The notes under the pieces were generated by a model. The model did no database searches. It was not told the origin of the DNA and worked only from the letters and a program-made list of their open reading frames with translations. Shown piece by piece: positions 42,822 through 52,088 of a stretch of DNA of 64,000 nucleotides. Origin of the DNA: Chryseobacterium soldanellicola (GTDB taxonomy: Bacteria; Bacteroidota; Bacteroidia; Flavobacteriales; Weeksellaceae); assembly GCF_900100115.1 (NCBI RefSeq), contig NZ_FNKL01000002.1:964988-1028987 (forward strand), written 5' to 3'. The first letter of the stretch is position 1. Each line of letters starts with the position of its first letter. The position numbers and the translations under genes are program-made.

Positions 42822-45407
42822 ATGTCGAAAAATCTAGTAATCGTTGAGTCACCGGCAAAAGCAAAAACTATTCAGAAGTATTTAGGAAAGGATTTTGATG
42901 TGAAATCAAGTTTCGGGCATATCCGGGATTTGCCTAAAAAAGGAATGGGGATTGACCTTGCTACATTCAGCCCTGATTACGAAGTTTCTGCCGACAAAAA
43001 GAAACTGGTAACAGAATTAAAAGCCGCTGTAAAAAAAGCCGAAATGGTATGGCTCGCTTCCGATGAAGACCGCGAAGGGGAAGCTATCGCATGGCATCTG
43101 GCGGATGAATTAAAATTAAAGCCGGAAAACAGAAAAAGAATCGTTTTCCATGAGATTACTAAAAATGCCATTCTAAAAGCTATTGACAACCCTAGAGATA
43201 TCGACCAGAATCTGGTAAATGCTCAGCAGGCGAGAAGATTGCTGGACAGGATCGTTGGTTTTGAAATGTCTCCGGTTCTCTGGAAAAAAATAAAACCGGG
43301 CCTGTCAGCAGGAAGGGTACAATCCGTTGCCGTAAGATTAATTGTTGAAAGAGAAAAAGAAATCCGTGAGTTTACTCCGAAAGCAAGCTTCAAATTAGAT
43401 GGGATTTTCTTAAATAATGCTGAGCAGGAAATCGCTGCCAAGCTTAAAAAAGACTTCGATAAGGAAGAAGATGCCGAAAAATTCCTGGAAAAGGCAAGAA
43501 CTACAGAATTCAAAGTCCTAAATGTTGAAACAAAGCCGGGAACACGTACCGCATCCGCACCTTTTACAACTTCTACATTACAGCAGGAAGCTTCATCAAG
43601 ATTAGGATATAATGTAACAAACACGATGCGTCTTGCACAAAGATTATACGAAGAAGGATACATTACCTACATGAGAACAGACTCGGTAAACCTTTCTCAG
43701 GAAGCGATCGAAGGCGCAAAAAAACAGATCACATCAGAATACGGAGCAGAATATTCTTCTCCTAGAAATTATACAACAAAATCAGCGTCTGCACAGGAAG
43801 CTCACGAAGCGATCCGTCCGACAGATTTTGGAGTAAAAAGTATCGGTGATGCTCAATTGAACAGATTATACCAATTAATTTACAGAAGAACACTGGCTTC
43901 TCAGATGGCGAATGCTAAAATCGAGAAAACAGTGATCGAAATCGGTAATGCAGGTCTTAATCCGCATTTTGAAGCGCAGGGAGAAGTGATCATTTTCGAT
44001 GGTTTCTTAAAGGCCTACGGAATCGTTAAGACAGAAGATGAAGATGAGGAAAACAACGAGAAATTACTTCCAAAAGTAAAAGTAGGAGAAATTTTAACCT
44101 ATAAAACAATCACTGCAACAGAAAAATTCACAAGACCAAGTGCAAGATATACGGAAGCAGGATTGGTAAGAAAGCTTGAAGAATTGGGAATCGGCCGTCC
44201 ATCGACTTACGCGCCGACTATTCAGACCATTCAGAACCGTGAATATGTTGATAAAAGAGAAATTGAGCCGCAGACAAGAGAAGTGGTGAAAATCTCTTTG
44301 GCAAAAGATAAAATTAAAAAAGTAGTCCTTGACGAAAAATTCGGAGGGGATAAAAATAAGTTTCTTCCTACCGATATTGGTGAGGTTGTGAATGATTTCC
44401 TGACCGATAATTTTAAAGAAATTTTAGATTACGGTTTTACGGCAAGAGTTGAAGAAAGCTTTGACGAAATTGCAAATGGCGACCAGAAATGGAAAGAAAT
44501 GATGACAGATTTCTACTCAAAATTCCATCCGAGAATTGCAGATGTAGAAGAAAATGCAGACCGTGCCAATGGCGACAGATTATTAGGGGTTGATCCGAAA
44601 ACAGGTAAAAACGTTCATGCAAGAATCGGAAGATTCGGCGCAATGATCCAGATCGGAGAAACGGAAGATGAGGAAAAACCAACTTTTGCGTCCTTAATGA
44701 CAGGGCAAAATATCGCAACAATTACTTTGGAAGAAGCTTTGGAACTTTTCAAGCTGCCTTTTGATTTAAATGAATTTGAAGGTCAGACGGTTTCTGTGGG
44801 AGTGGGAAGATTCGGGCCTTATGTGAAATGGGGCGAGACTTACATCAGCATTCCAAAAGGTGAAGATCCGCTTTCTGTAGACCAAAAACGGGCAGAAGAA
44901 ATTATTCATGAAAAGAAAAAAGCCGACGCGCCTATTGCGACTTACAAAGGCGAGCCTGTGACAAAAGGAACGGGAAGATTCGGACCTTTCATCAAATACA
45001 AAAGCATTTTCGTGAATGTTCCTAAGAAATATGACTTTGATAATCTTTCTCAAAGTGATATCAACGAATTGATTGATGCTAAATTAGAAAAAGAAGCCAA
45101 CAGATACATTCAGCAGTGGGAAAAAGAAAAAATTTCTATTGAAAACGGCAGATGGGGCCCTTTCGTTAAATTCGGAAAAGCAATGTTCAAAATTCCGAAG
45201 AAAAACGATGACACAAAATATGAAGGTGAGGAATTGAAAGATGTTTCTTTAGATGAGGTTAAAAAATGGATCACCGATCAGGATCCTAAAGCTTTTGCCG
45301 AGAAAAAGAAACCGGCGGCGAAGAAAGCTACAACAAAAACTGCAGCTGCGAAAAAAACGACAACAGTGAAGAAAGCGGTTACGAAAAAACCTGCAGCAAA
45401 AAAATAA
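42822..45407 (+). CDS. topA: DNA topoisomerase I
   Basis: 861 residues, type IA topoisomerase relaxing negative supercoils. The Toprim domain opens the protein (LVIVESPAKAKTIQKYLG, Glu9; SDEDREGEAIAWHL with its acidic cluster), and the catalytic Tyr is in YITYMRTDSVNL (Tyr283). HEAIRPTD and GIGRPSTYAPTIQTI are also family hallmarks. The C-terminus has three repeated GRFGPFVK-like beta units (~600-800) in place of zinc fingers, then a Lys/Ala-rich tail (KKPAAKK type), as usual in Bacteroidota. Single gene with its own promoter and terminator. Confidence 0.98.
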   Translation: MSKNLVIVESPAKAKTIQKYLGKDFDVKSSFGHIRDLPKKGMGIDLATFSPDYEVSADKKKLVTELKAAVKKAEMVWLASDEDREGEAIAWHLADELKLKPENRKRIVFHEITKNAILKAIDNPRDIDQNLVNAQQARRLLDRIVGFEMSPVLWKKIKPGLSAGRVQSVAVRLIVEREKEIREFTPKASFKLDGIFLNNAEQEIAAKLKKDFDKEEDAEKFLEKARTTEFKVLNVETKPGTRTASAPFTTSTLQQEASSRLGYNVTNTMRLAQRLYEEGYITYMRTDSVNLSQEAIEGAKKQITSEYGAEYSSPRNYTTKSASAQEAHEAIRPTDFGVKSIGDAQLNRLYQLIYRRTLASQMANAKIEKTVIEIGNAGLNPHFEAQGEVIIFDGFLKAYGIVKTEDEDEENNEKLLPKVKVGEILTYKTITATEKFTRPSARYTEAGLVRKLEELGIGRPSTYAPTIQTIQNREYVDKREIEPQTREVVKISLAKDKIKKVVLDEKFGGDKNKFLPTDIGEVVNDFLTDNFKEILDYGFTARVEESFDEIANGDQKWKEMMTDFYSKFHPRIADVEENADRANGDRLLGVDPKTGKNVHARIGRFGAMIQIGETEDEEKPTFASLMTGQNIATITLEEALELFKLPFDLNEFEGQTVSVGVGRFGPYVKWGETYISIPKGEDPLSVDQKRAEEIIHEKKKADAPIATYKGEPVTKGTGRFGPFIKYKSIFVNVPKKYDFDNLSQSDINELIDAKLEKEANRYIQQWEKEKISIENGRWGPFVKFGKAMFKIPKKNDDTKYEGEELKDVSLDEVKKWITDQDPKAFAEKKKPAAKKATTKTAAAKKTTTVKKAVTKKPAAKK

Positions 45408-45431
45408 TTATTTTTTAAACTTAAATATAAA

Positions 45432-45463
45432 CCCCTTTTGATGATTTCAAAAGGGTTTTTTTT
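45432..45463 (+). terminator. Rho-independent terminator after topA
   Basis: CCCTTTTGA and TCAAAAGGG form a 9-bp stem followed by eight T. It lies between converging genes. Confidence 0.85.
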
Positions 45464-45506
45464 AATGCTGCTTTAATTTACGTTCTCAAAATTATTGTCA
45501 TTAGAA

Positions 45507-46268
45507 TTATTTCATGGTCACTGATTTCCATTCCTGTACTAATTCTCCGTTTGTTCGTTTATCTGATATTTCTAAAAACTGAAATTTGTTTTTGGAAATT
45601 TTCCTATGTAGTTTATGAAAATCTTTAAAAGCTATATATTTCCCATTATTATAATAATATAAAAAATCGGCTATTAATTTCCATTGACCGCTTTTTAACG
45701 TCCAGATCTTAAAAGCTTTAAAATTACTTACACAAGACGAATTATACTCGGCAATTTCATTTCCTCCATCTTCATCAATATCTCCAATGCTAAATACACT
45801 CTCAGTATGACAACAATTTGATTCAGTTTGTATTCTCGGAATTTTGTTATCGGTAAAATAATAAGATTGTCCTTCTTCACACCATCCTAAACCAGGTAAA
45901 ATAAAAACATAATCTTTCTTTCCATCGCCATTCAAGTCTCCCAAATCCTTATACTTTTTAGTTGATTTTCTATCGTCATCGAGCGAATATTCATAAAATT
46001 CTTCTTTTTTGAGCAAGTTTGGAGAGCATCCTTTCTTCGAATTCTCTAACTCGTATCTTGAAATGTCTAATTTAAATTTTCCATCAAGAATGGAATCGTT
46101 TATGAATTGAATGTCATTAGAAAGTATTGATTTTTTAGATTTTGTAATTTTTAGTGTATCGATTTGCTGTTTACTGGAGGGTTCGTTATGAGATGTCGGT
46201 TTGGAAACTACTTCTTTTTTACAAGCCAACATGCAAAAGAATACAATTAAAAAAATGCGGTTTCTCAT
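45507..46268 (-). CDS. Lipoprotein with EF-hand/FG-GAP-like loops, function unknown
   Basis: 253 residues. Lipobox MLAC puts the lipidated Cys near 15. Two acidic loops, DLNGDGKKD and DIDEDGGNE, are of the dockerin/VCBS calcium-binding type, set in a beta-rich body (YVFILPGLGWCEEGQSYYF, AFKIWTLKSGQWKLIADF). A surface- or periplasm-anchored protein; no enzyme motif seen. It is a single gene converging on topA, and with its next two neighbours lies between topA and the arginase-like gene. Confidence 0.6.
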   Translation of the reverse strand: MRNRIFLIVFFCMLACKKEVVSKPTSHNEPSSKQQIDTLKITKSKKSILSNDIQFINDSILDGKFKLDISRYELENSKKGCSPNLLKKEEFYEYSLDDDRKSTKKYKDLGDLNGDGKKDYVFILPGLGWCEEGQSYYFTDNKIPRIQTESNCCHTESVFSIGDIDEDGGNEIAEYNSSCVSNFKAFKIWTLKSGQWKLIADFLYYYNNGKYIAFKDFHKLHRKISKNKFQFLEISDKRTNGELVQEWKSVTMK

Positions 46269-46381
46269 TTAGGTTGTTTTTATTCTGGCTGAGATAGCAC
46301 AGATTTACAGTCCGTTTTTAATTTATTATTATTAAAAATAATCGGAGCCGTTCAAATCCACTTTTAGCAATTCTTTATCAG

Positions 46382-47314
46382 TTAATTTTTGTGGCTTTTT
46401 GACATTTTTATATTTTTCATCCATGTGATGGCCTCTTTCATAGGCTCTTCATCTTTTGAGAACGCCGTATTATGCCCTAATGCTGGAAATAATTTATATT
46501 CATAATGTTTGCCTTTGGATTTTAATGTATTCAGATGTTCAATTGACAGATTCACGGGCACCTGAATGTCCTTACCTCCAAAAATCCATAGCCCCGGAAT
46601 TGATAATTTGGAAAGAACATCTATTGGATCTGTGTCTATAAATTCGTATTTATCGGGATCAGTCATGGTGTGTTTACGTGCATCTGCTTCTGTATGCGTA
46701 TCCCAAAAATTTGAATTTCCGTTGGTGTAAAACTGAAACCTAAGTTGTTCTTTCACCGTTATCAATGCCCCGCTAAATATAGTCATAAATTTAACTTTCT
46801 TGTTTTTTTCTGCAGCCAGCGGAATGATCCATCCGGCTTGGCTTCCACCAATTAAACCTATTGCTATTTGATTGTTTGATAAATAGGTAGACAATATATT
46901 CACGGCAGCACTCGCATCCAGAGATAAAAGATTAAGATTTGAAGCGTCTACATTATTAGTTCCTACCTCAGGTCCGGCATATACACCGGCAGATTCTCCG
47001 ACACCACGTTTGTCATAAGTTAAAACAGCAATGCCATTTTTAGCTAACATTGTGGCAAATTCTGTCATCCTTTTTTCCTGTCCGGATCCATGAACAATTA
47101 CAACAGCCGCAGAAATATGATCTGGCTTAAAAATGGTTCCGGCAAGCGAGTCTCCTTCACTTAAAAACTTTATATTCTTAGTTGTAAAGCCTGGAGGAAT
47201 TGCTGACACATGATTAATACTACAAAAAAGAAATAATACCAAAAGAAAACTCTTGTAAAATTGTTTTGTATTTATGATATTTTTTAAAATCATTAATTTA
47301 TTTATAGTTTTCAT
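46382..47314 (-). CDS. Secreted alpha/beta hydrolase
   Basis: 310 residues with an N-terminal export signal (FLLVLFLFCSINHVSA). Core motifs: VVIVHGSGQEKRMTEF (oxyanion region), YDKRGVGESAG, the nucleophile GGSQAGW, acid in WIFGGKDIQVP and base in FPALGHNTAF, so a full Ser-Asp-His triad is likely. It belongs to the serine-aminopeptidase/BAAT-like group of alpha/beta hydrolases; substrate unknown. An internal ATG at codon 8 is another possible start. No operon partner: the upstream gene is divergent (194 nt gap). Confidence 0.78.
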   Translation of the reverse strand: MKTINKLMILKNIINTKQFYKSFLLVLFLFCSINHVSAIPPGFTTKNIKFLSEGDSLAGTIFKPDHISAAVVIVHGSGQEKRMTEFATMLAKNGIAVLTYDKRGVGESAGVYAGPEVGTNNVDASNLNLLSLDASAAVNILSTYLSNNQIAIGLIGGSQAGWIIPLAAEKNKKVKFMTIFSGALITVKEQLRFQFYTNGNSNFWDTHTEADARKHTMTDPDKYEFIDTDPIDVLSKLSIPGLWIFGGKDIQVPVNLSIEHLNTLKSKGKHYEYKLFPALGHNTAFSKDEEPMKEAITWMKNIKMSKSHKN

Positions 47315-47508
47315 TTAGTTTTATTCGTTTTTATAAGTGTAATAAATCCTGATGGTCGTGACATACAGCTTTTTTATAGTGAAGCTTAATCATCAAATGT
47401 AATCATTTTGCCGATTCACTCAAAAAAGATTTTAATCATTAAATTAACCCCAAACTACAGGATACTTCATTACGGTGATTCTTCTAAATTAGCTGAAAAT
47501 CATATGAT

Positions 47509-48603
47509 ATGAGCGCATCAAAAAACTTCACACGCAAAGATTTTTTAAAAACGTCAGCCTTGGGAATCGCGGCTGTAGTTGTGGGGTCATCATTTACAAG
47601 CTTATTATCTTCAGACGACCAACCTTATTTTAATTTAAAACCAATCGGGAGACAATTTTCGTTGGAAGGATATTATATCTGGTGCAGTTGTCCGATTTGG
47701 GGCGAAGACGGAAAAGTTCACCTTTTTTACTCAAGATGGAAAAAAGAAAAAGGAATGGGCGGCTGGCTCAACGGTTCCGAAATTTGCCGTGCAGAAGCGA
47801 ATTCTCCTTTTGAAGAATTCCAGCACAAACAGGTTATTCTGAGTCCGAGAGGTGGCGAATTTTGGGATGCAACCACTTGCCATAATCCTTTGATCAAAAA
47901 AGTAGACGATCAATATTATTTATTTTTTATGGGAAATTCCAATGGGAAAACAAATACCAAAAGAATCGGATTAGCTACTTCAAAAAACCTTGATGGCGAA
48001 TGGAAAAGACCGGATCAGCCGTTGCTTCTTCCCGGAAAAGAAGGTTCTTGGGACGACCATTGTACAACAAATCCTGCTTTTGTAAAAGGAAACGACGGAA
48101 AATACTGGCTGTTTTATAAATCCTGGAACACGCATGAGTATGAAACTCAAAAAGGACCGATTCGGGGAAACCGAAAATACGGATTGGCAAAGGCAGACTC
48201 ACCAATGGGACCTTACGAAAAAGTGTCTGAAAATCCTGTAATTGATTTTTCATCACTGCCCAACAATGTTCAGCTGGAAGATGCTTTTGTCTGGAAACAA
48301 CACGGGAAATACCACATGATAGCACGCGATATGGGATTTTTTAATCATGAATACGGATTGCATTTAACCACAAAAAACGGGCTTCACTGGACAAAACCGG
48401 AAATTGCTTATCTTAATATGAAGCATTACATTACAGAACCAACCCCACCAAAAAACTTAAATCGGTTTGGAAGATTAGAACGCCCAATGCTTTTGTTGGA
48501 CAAAGACGGAAAAACACCCCGATTTTTATTTGGAGCAACACAAGGCGGAGCATTTGAAACGTCAACAACTTTCGTGTTTGAGATTTTAAGTCCTAAGATT
48601 TAA
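47509..48603 (+). CDS. GH43-like five-bladed beta-propeller protein with Tat-like signal
   Basis: 364 residues. The N-terminus NFTRKDFLKTSALGIAAVVV resembles a Tat signal with R-K in place of R-R. The body has propeller-type repeats (YYIWCSCPIWGEDGKVHLFY, ATTCHNPLIKKVDDQYYLFF, DDHCTTNPAFVKGNDGKYW, LEDAFVWKQHGKYHMIARD), as in GH43/GH117-like glycoside hydrolases, with acidic residues at blade starts. Likely acts on a plant or algal glycan outside the cytoplasm; which one is not evident. A terminator and a palindromic repeat follow. Single-gene unit. Confidence 0.7.
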   Translation: MSASKNFTRKDFLKTSALGIAAVVVGSSFTSLLSSDDQPYFNLKPIGRQFSLEGYYIWCSCPIWGEDGKVHLFYSRWKKEKGMGGWLNGSEICRAEANSPFEEFQHKQVILSPRGGEFWDATTCHNPLIKKVDDQYYLFFMGNSNGKTNTKRIGLATSKNLDGEWKRPDQPLLLPGKEGSWDDHCTTNPAFVKGNDGKYWLFYKSWNTHEYETQKGPIRGNRKYGLAKADSPMGPYEKVSENPVIDFSSLPNNVQLEDAFVWKQHGKYHMIARDMGFFNHEYGLHLTTKNGLHWTKPEIAYLNMKHYITEPTPPKNLNRFGRLERPMLLLDKDGKTPRFLFGATQGGAFETSTTFVFEILSPKI

Positions 48604-48628
48604 GCTGAAAAAATAATAGCTTTCGGAG

Positions 48629-48657
48629 CCTTGTCAAAGTTTTAAACTTTGACAAGG
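48629..48657. repeat. Perfect palindrome (14-bp arms, 1-nt centre)
   Basis: CCTTGTCAAAGTTT followed by T and its exact inverse AAACTTTGACAAGG. A diverged relative, GCCTTGGGAGGTTTCAAACCTT to GAGGC, lies at 63421-63450. It precedes the terminator by 15 nt. Confidence 0.7.
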
Positions 48658-48672
48658 TTGATAAATAAGATG

Positions 48673-48699
48673 CCGTTAACAATTTGTTGACGGTTTTTT
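48673..48699 (+). terminator. Rho-independent terminator after the GH43-like gene
   Basis: CCGTTAACA pairs with TGTTGACGG (one G-T pair), followed by six T. Confidence 0.8.
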
Positions 48700-48744
48700 A
48701 TTGATAAAAAGCGGGACATGATTTCAATTTGATGAGGTTTTTTG

Positions 48745-48752
48745 TATGTTTG
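48745..48752 (+). promoter_or_regulatory. Candidate -7 element of the arginase-like gene
   Basis: TATGTTTG matches TAnnTTTG, 22 nt before the ATG at 48774; the -33 element is weak (TTTC at 48722-48725, 19 nt spacer). Confidence 0.45.
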
Positions 48753-48773
48753 TCAAAATAATGAAGATTATAA

Positions 48774-49844
48774 ATGAATTTTGAAGATTTTATCATTTCA
48801 CCAAGAAATTTCAAGACCGAAAGCTGGCAGGTCGGAAGCCGGATCACAAAGGAAATAAAGGAAGACAGCATTGTTCTTCTTTTTGTTTCGGATTATAGAG
48901 GTGCAAATGGCGATGCGGAAGTACAGGATTTTACGGGTGTAAGAAAAGAATTTTACAAACTTTCCCAACTTGATTTTGAAATTCCGATTGTGGATCTGGG
49001 CGATTTGGTATCAGGAAAATCTGTTCAGGATTCTCACTATATTTTACAGGAAGTCTTGTCGGTTTGCCATTACAAAAGGGCGATTCCGGTGATTATCGGA
49101 GGATCTAACGACTTTGCTTTTTCATTATTTTCTGCCTTAAATTTTCATACAAAAAATATTAATTATACCCAGATCAGCAATATTATCTCTCTTAAACAGG
49201 GTGAAATGATCAACGAGCATACTTTTTTAAGTAAAATGTTTGCTGCTAAAAACTTTTCAATTAAAAATTATCATCATTTAGGATATCAGAAGCATTTAAA
49301 TGAAGTTGATTCCGTGAGATTGATTAAAGAAGTTGAGTTTGACATCATACGTTTGGCTGAAATGATGAATTCTACCGAAAAAACAGAGCCTTTTTTCAGA
49401 AGAGCAGATTTAGTAACGGTAAATTGTGACGCAATCGAAAGTTTCAGCGAGCCATTTTCCATCAATCCACAAGTGAACGGCCTGAATAAAAGAGAAATCT
49501 GCGCCTACATGAAAGAAATCGGCTTAAGCGAGAATTTAAAATCTGTAGGAATTTTTAATTATAATATTTATTCTGAAAATCAATTAAATCACCAGCTTTT
49601 AGCACAGATGATCTGGTATCTGATCGAAGGTATCCATATTCAGAAGTCTCATCCTAAAGAACGGCATTACGAAATATTTTATGTTTTGATCGACGACCGG
49701 CAATACGCTTTCAAGCGGGATACTTTCAGCAATCTCTGGTATTTCGGGGAAGATGAAAATATAGAAAACTGCATTCCGTGCTCAAGAAAAGATTTTGATG
49801 AAGCAAAAAAAGGCTGGCTGAATGCTAGACTGACAAAAATTTAA
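48774..49844 (+). CDS. Arginase-superfamily protein (formimidoylglutamase-like) without canonical metal ligands
   Basis: 356 residues. The ureohydrolase fold is recognisable (VLLFVSDYRGANGDAEV, RAIPVIIGGSNDFAF, LGYQKHLNE, VTVNCDAIES), but the first Mn-binding motif GGxHD reads GGSND (109-113; His replaced by Asn) and the DxDxxDP motif reads NCDAIES. Other ligands are also hard to place. It is therefore probably not a normal binuclear Mn hydrolase. Flavobacterial genomes often carry such a gene near topA and name it formimidoylglutamase; here four kilobases of accessory genes lie between the two. It is 5 nt from the following GT2 gene. Confidence 0.72.
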   Translation: MNFEDFIISPRNFKTESWQVGSRITKEIKEDSIVLLFVSDYRGANGDAEVQDFTGVRKEFYKLSQLDFEIPIVDLGDLVSGKSVQDSHYILQEVLSVCHYKRAIPVIIGGSNDFAFSLFSALNFHTKNINYTQISNIISLKQGEMINEHTFLSKMFAAKNFSIKNYHHLGYQKHLNEVDSVRLIKEVEFDIIRLAEMMNSTEKTEPFFRRADLVTVNCDAIESFSEPFSINPQVNGLNKREICAYMKEIGLSENLKSVGIFNYNIYSENQLNHQLLAQMIWYLIEGIHIQKSHPKERHYEIFYVLIDDRQYAFKRDTFSNLWYFGEDENIENCIPCSRKDFDEAKKGWLNARLTKI

Positions 49845-49849
49845 CTACG

Positions 49850-50851
49850 ATGAAAAACGTTCCCTCAAAAGTTTCCATCATCGTTCCTGTTTATAATGTT
49901 GAGAATTATCTGGCGAAATGCCTCGATTCTCTTCTCAAACAAACCCATCAGAATATTGAAATTTTGGTGGTAAATGATGGAAGCAAAGATAATTCTGGGC
50001 AGATAATTCAAGATTATGCTCAAAAATACCCTGAAAAAATCAAACCTTTTAGTAAGCAAAACGGAGGTTTAAGTGATGCCCGGAATTTTGGAATTGACCG
50101 CGCCACCGGGGATTATATCGGCTTTGTAGACAGCGATGACTATGTTACGGAAACCATGTTTGAAGAAATGGCGGGTCTTGCGGAAAAGCATCAGTCTAAA
50201 ATGGTGATCTGCAATATTCAAAAGGTCGATCAATACGGGAATGTAACTCAAAAGCTGACCCAGATCCCAAATATGCCCGAAAAAATTGATCTTGAAAAAA
50301 ACTTTTCGATTTTTTCTGACTTAAGTTATTTTGCATGTAATAAATTATTCAAAAAAGAGCTTTTCGATCAGAAAAGATTTAAAAAAGACGCTCATTTTGA
50401 GGATATCCAGTTAATTCCCCAGCTTTTACTGGAATGTGAAGTGATTGCACAGACCCAAAATTTCCATTATCAATATCTAGAACGTACAGATTCCATTACC
50501 AAAACTCATACAGAAAAAGGGCTTGATATTTTGAAAGCCGTGAAAGATGTCGAGCAGGTTTTTGGAAAATCTAAATACGCTGATAAGATAAAAGAGCTGA
50601 AAAATTTTCAGATTTTTGAAGGAGTTTACTCTTTTTTGGCTTATTTGGCATTTGTGAAAGATAAAAGCATTTTTTACGAAATGTCTGGCAAATTAGAGCT
50701 TTTCATGAAAGAAAGAGATATAAAAATTAAAGATATATTAAAGTATAGTCGTTTTGATAAAAATTATCTGTTATCTTTGCCACTGAAAAAAAAGATATTT
50801 TATCTGTTATTTTTTGCCGGACAAAAGAAATTGATAAGAAAATTAATATAA
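49850..50851 (+). CDS. GT2 family glycosyltransferase
   Basis: 333 residues of GT-A fold: VSIIVPVYNVENYLAKCLDS (8-27), VVNDGSKDNSG, NGGLSDARNFGI and the DxD-like VDSDDYV. No membrane segment beyond a weak hydrophobic stretch near the end (IFYLLFFAGQKKLI). It would transfer a sugar from a nucleotide donor to a lipid-linked or peptidoglycan-linked acceptor, probably in exopolysaccharide assembly given the WecA-like, Wza-like and Wzc-like genes directly downstream. The 5-nt gap to the arginase-like gene suggests co-transcription with it. Confidence 0.85.
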   Translation: MKNVPSKVSIIVPVYNVENYLAKCLDSLLKQTHQNIEILVVNDGSKDNSGQIIQDYAQKYPEKIKPFSKQNGGLSDARNFGIDRATGDYIGFVDSDDYVTETMFEEMAGLAEKHQSKMVICNIQKVDQYGNVTQKLTQIPNMPEKIDLEKNFSIFSDLSYFACNKLFKKELFDQKRFKKDAHFEDIQLIPQLLLECEVIAQTQNFHYQYLERTDSITKTHTEKGLDILKAVKDVEQVFGKSKYADKIKELKNFQIFEGVYSFLAYLAFVKDKSIFYEMSGKLELFMKERDIKIKDILKYSRFDKNYLLSLPLKKKIFYLLFFAGQKKLIRKLI

Positions 50852-50857
50852 ACACAA

Positions 50858-50920
50858 ATGGCAGTAGTATTGTTTCGGTACAAAGCCTGGGATGGTTTTA
50901 ATGAAACACATATTACTTGA
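50858..50920 (+). other. 20-codon frame between GT2 and WecA-like genes
   Basis: ATG GCA GTA ... encodes MAVVLFRYKAWDGFNETHIT and stops 12 nt before the next ATG. It may be a leader peptide, a gene remnant or chance. No homologue comes to mind. Confidence 0.2.
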
Positions 50921-50932
50921 TTAGAAAAAAAA

Positions 50933-52060
50933 ATGAAGAATTTTGAATTGTTCTTAAGCGAAAGTGGGATTCCTATTTTTTATGTGAAAATAGGGATGGG
51001 TTTTATGTTTTCTTTTTTAATTACCTTCTTTTCGATTCCCACTATCATTAAAATTTCCCGAAGAAAAAACCTGATGGATGAGCCTGGCATAAGAAGTTCC
51101 CATCTCAGAAAAATACCGAATTTAGGAGGTATTGCTATTTTTTATTCCATCGGGATCTGCGCCTCTATTTTTGCGTACGAGCTTTTTGATCTTTATAAAT
51201 TTTTATTTGCATCGCTGATTATCCTATTATACATCGGTATTATGGATGATATTGTGGTGATGAGAGCGTATAAAAAGCTGGTTGCCCAAATTATTGTTTC
51301 TGCGCTTATCGTAATAGGATCAGACATACGGATAAGAAATTTATTTGGCATATTCGGGATCTATGAGCTTGGATATCTGGTAAGTATTTTATTTAGTATA
51401 ATTACATTTATCATTTTAATCAATGCTTTTAATTTAATTGACGGGATTGATGGCCTGGCGGGTGGCTATTCTGTGATTTGCAGCGCTCTTTTCGGTATAA
51501 GCTATTATCGCTTAGGGGAATACAATTATCCTTTGGTGGTTTTATCAATGATTATAATCGGTTCTGTTCTGGCATTTTTGTATTACAATCTTTCGAATTT
51601 CAGGACTAGTAAAATATTTATGGGAGACACGGGCTCCATGCTGCTTGGCTTTTTGCTGGCGTTTACATGTATTTGTTTTATTGATATTTTTATTGATAAG
51701 GCATTGCCTAATGTGCCGAGATATCATCTTCAGTCAGCTCCGGTTGTGGCGGTTGCGATTTTGATTCTTCCGATCGTTGATACGCTGAATGTAATTGTTA
51801 TTCGGCTTGCTCATAAAAAATCTCCTTTCGACGCCGATAAAAACCATATCCACCACAAATTATTAAAGCTTAATCTTACGCACAGAAGATCCAGTTTTTA
51901 TATAATTTTATATTACCTTTTTATTGTAACGGTAGCTTATTATTTTAGACATATAAATGTAAATCTGTTATTAATTCTTGTTTTGGCCTTAGGTTTTCTG
52001 GGAGCCTATATTCCTGATATTATATATGTTTTAAAGAATAATAAGAAGACAACCAATTAA
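50933..52060 (+). CDS. Undecaprenyl-phosphate sugar-1-phosphate transferase (WecA/MraY family)
   Basis: 375 residues with about ten membrane segments. Family motifs are complete: NAFNLIDGIDGLAGG (Asp-rich region), FMGDTGSMLLGFLLA, and the HIHH-type loop KKSPFDADKNHIHHKLL. It starts glycan synthesis by moving a sugar-1-phosphate (probably a HexNAc-P) from UDP-sugar to undecaprenyl phosphate at the inner membrane. The neighbours (Wza-like, Wzc-like) place it in exopolysaccharide biosynthesis rather than in peptidoglycan synthesis. Confidence 0.9.
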   Translation: MKNFELFLSESGIPIFYVKIGMGFMFSFLITFFSIPTIIKISRRKNLMDEPGIRSSHLRKIPNLGGIAIFYSIGICASIFAYELFDLYKFLFASLIILLYIGIMDDIVVMRAYKKLVAQIIVSALIVIGSDIRIRNLFGIFGIYELGYLVSILFSIITFIILINAFNLIDGIDGLAGGYSVICSALFGISYYRLGEYNYPLVVLSMIIIGSVLAFLYYNLSNFRTSKIFMGDTGSMLLGFLLAFTCICFIDIFIDKALPNVPRYHLQSAPVVAVAILILPIVDTLNVIVIRLAHKKSPFDADKNHIHHKLLKLNLTHRRSSFYIILYYLFIVTVAYYFRHINVNLLLILVLALGFLGAYIPDIIYVLKNNKKTTN

Positions 52061-52088
52061 AACCCTATTTTTGTAAACAACTTGAAAT

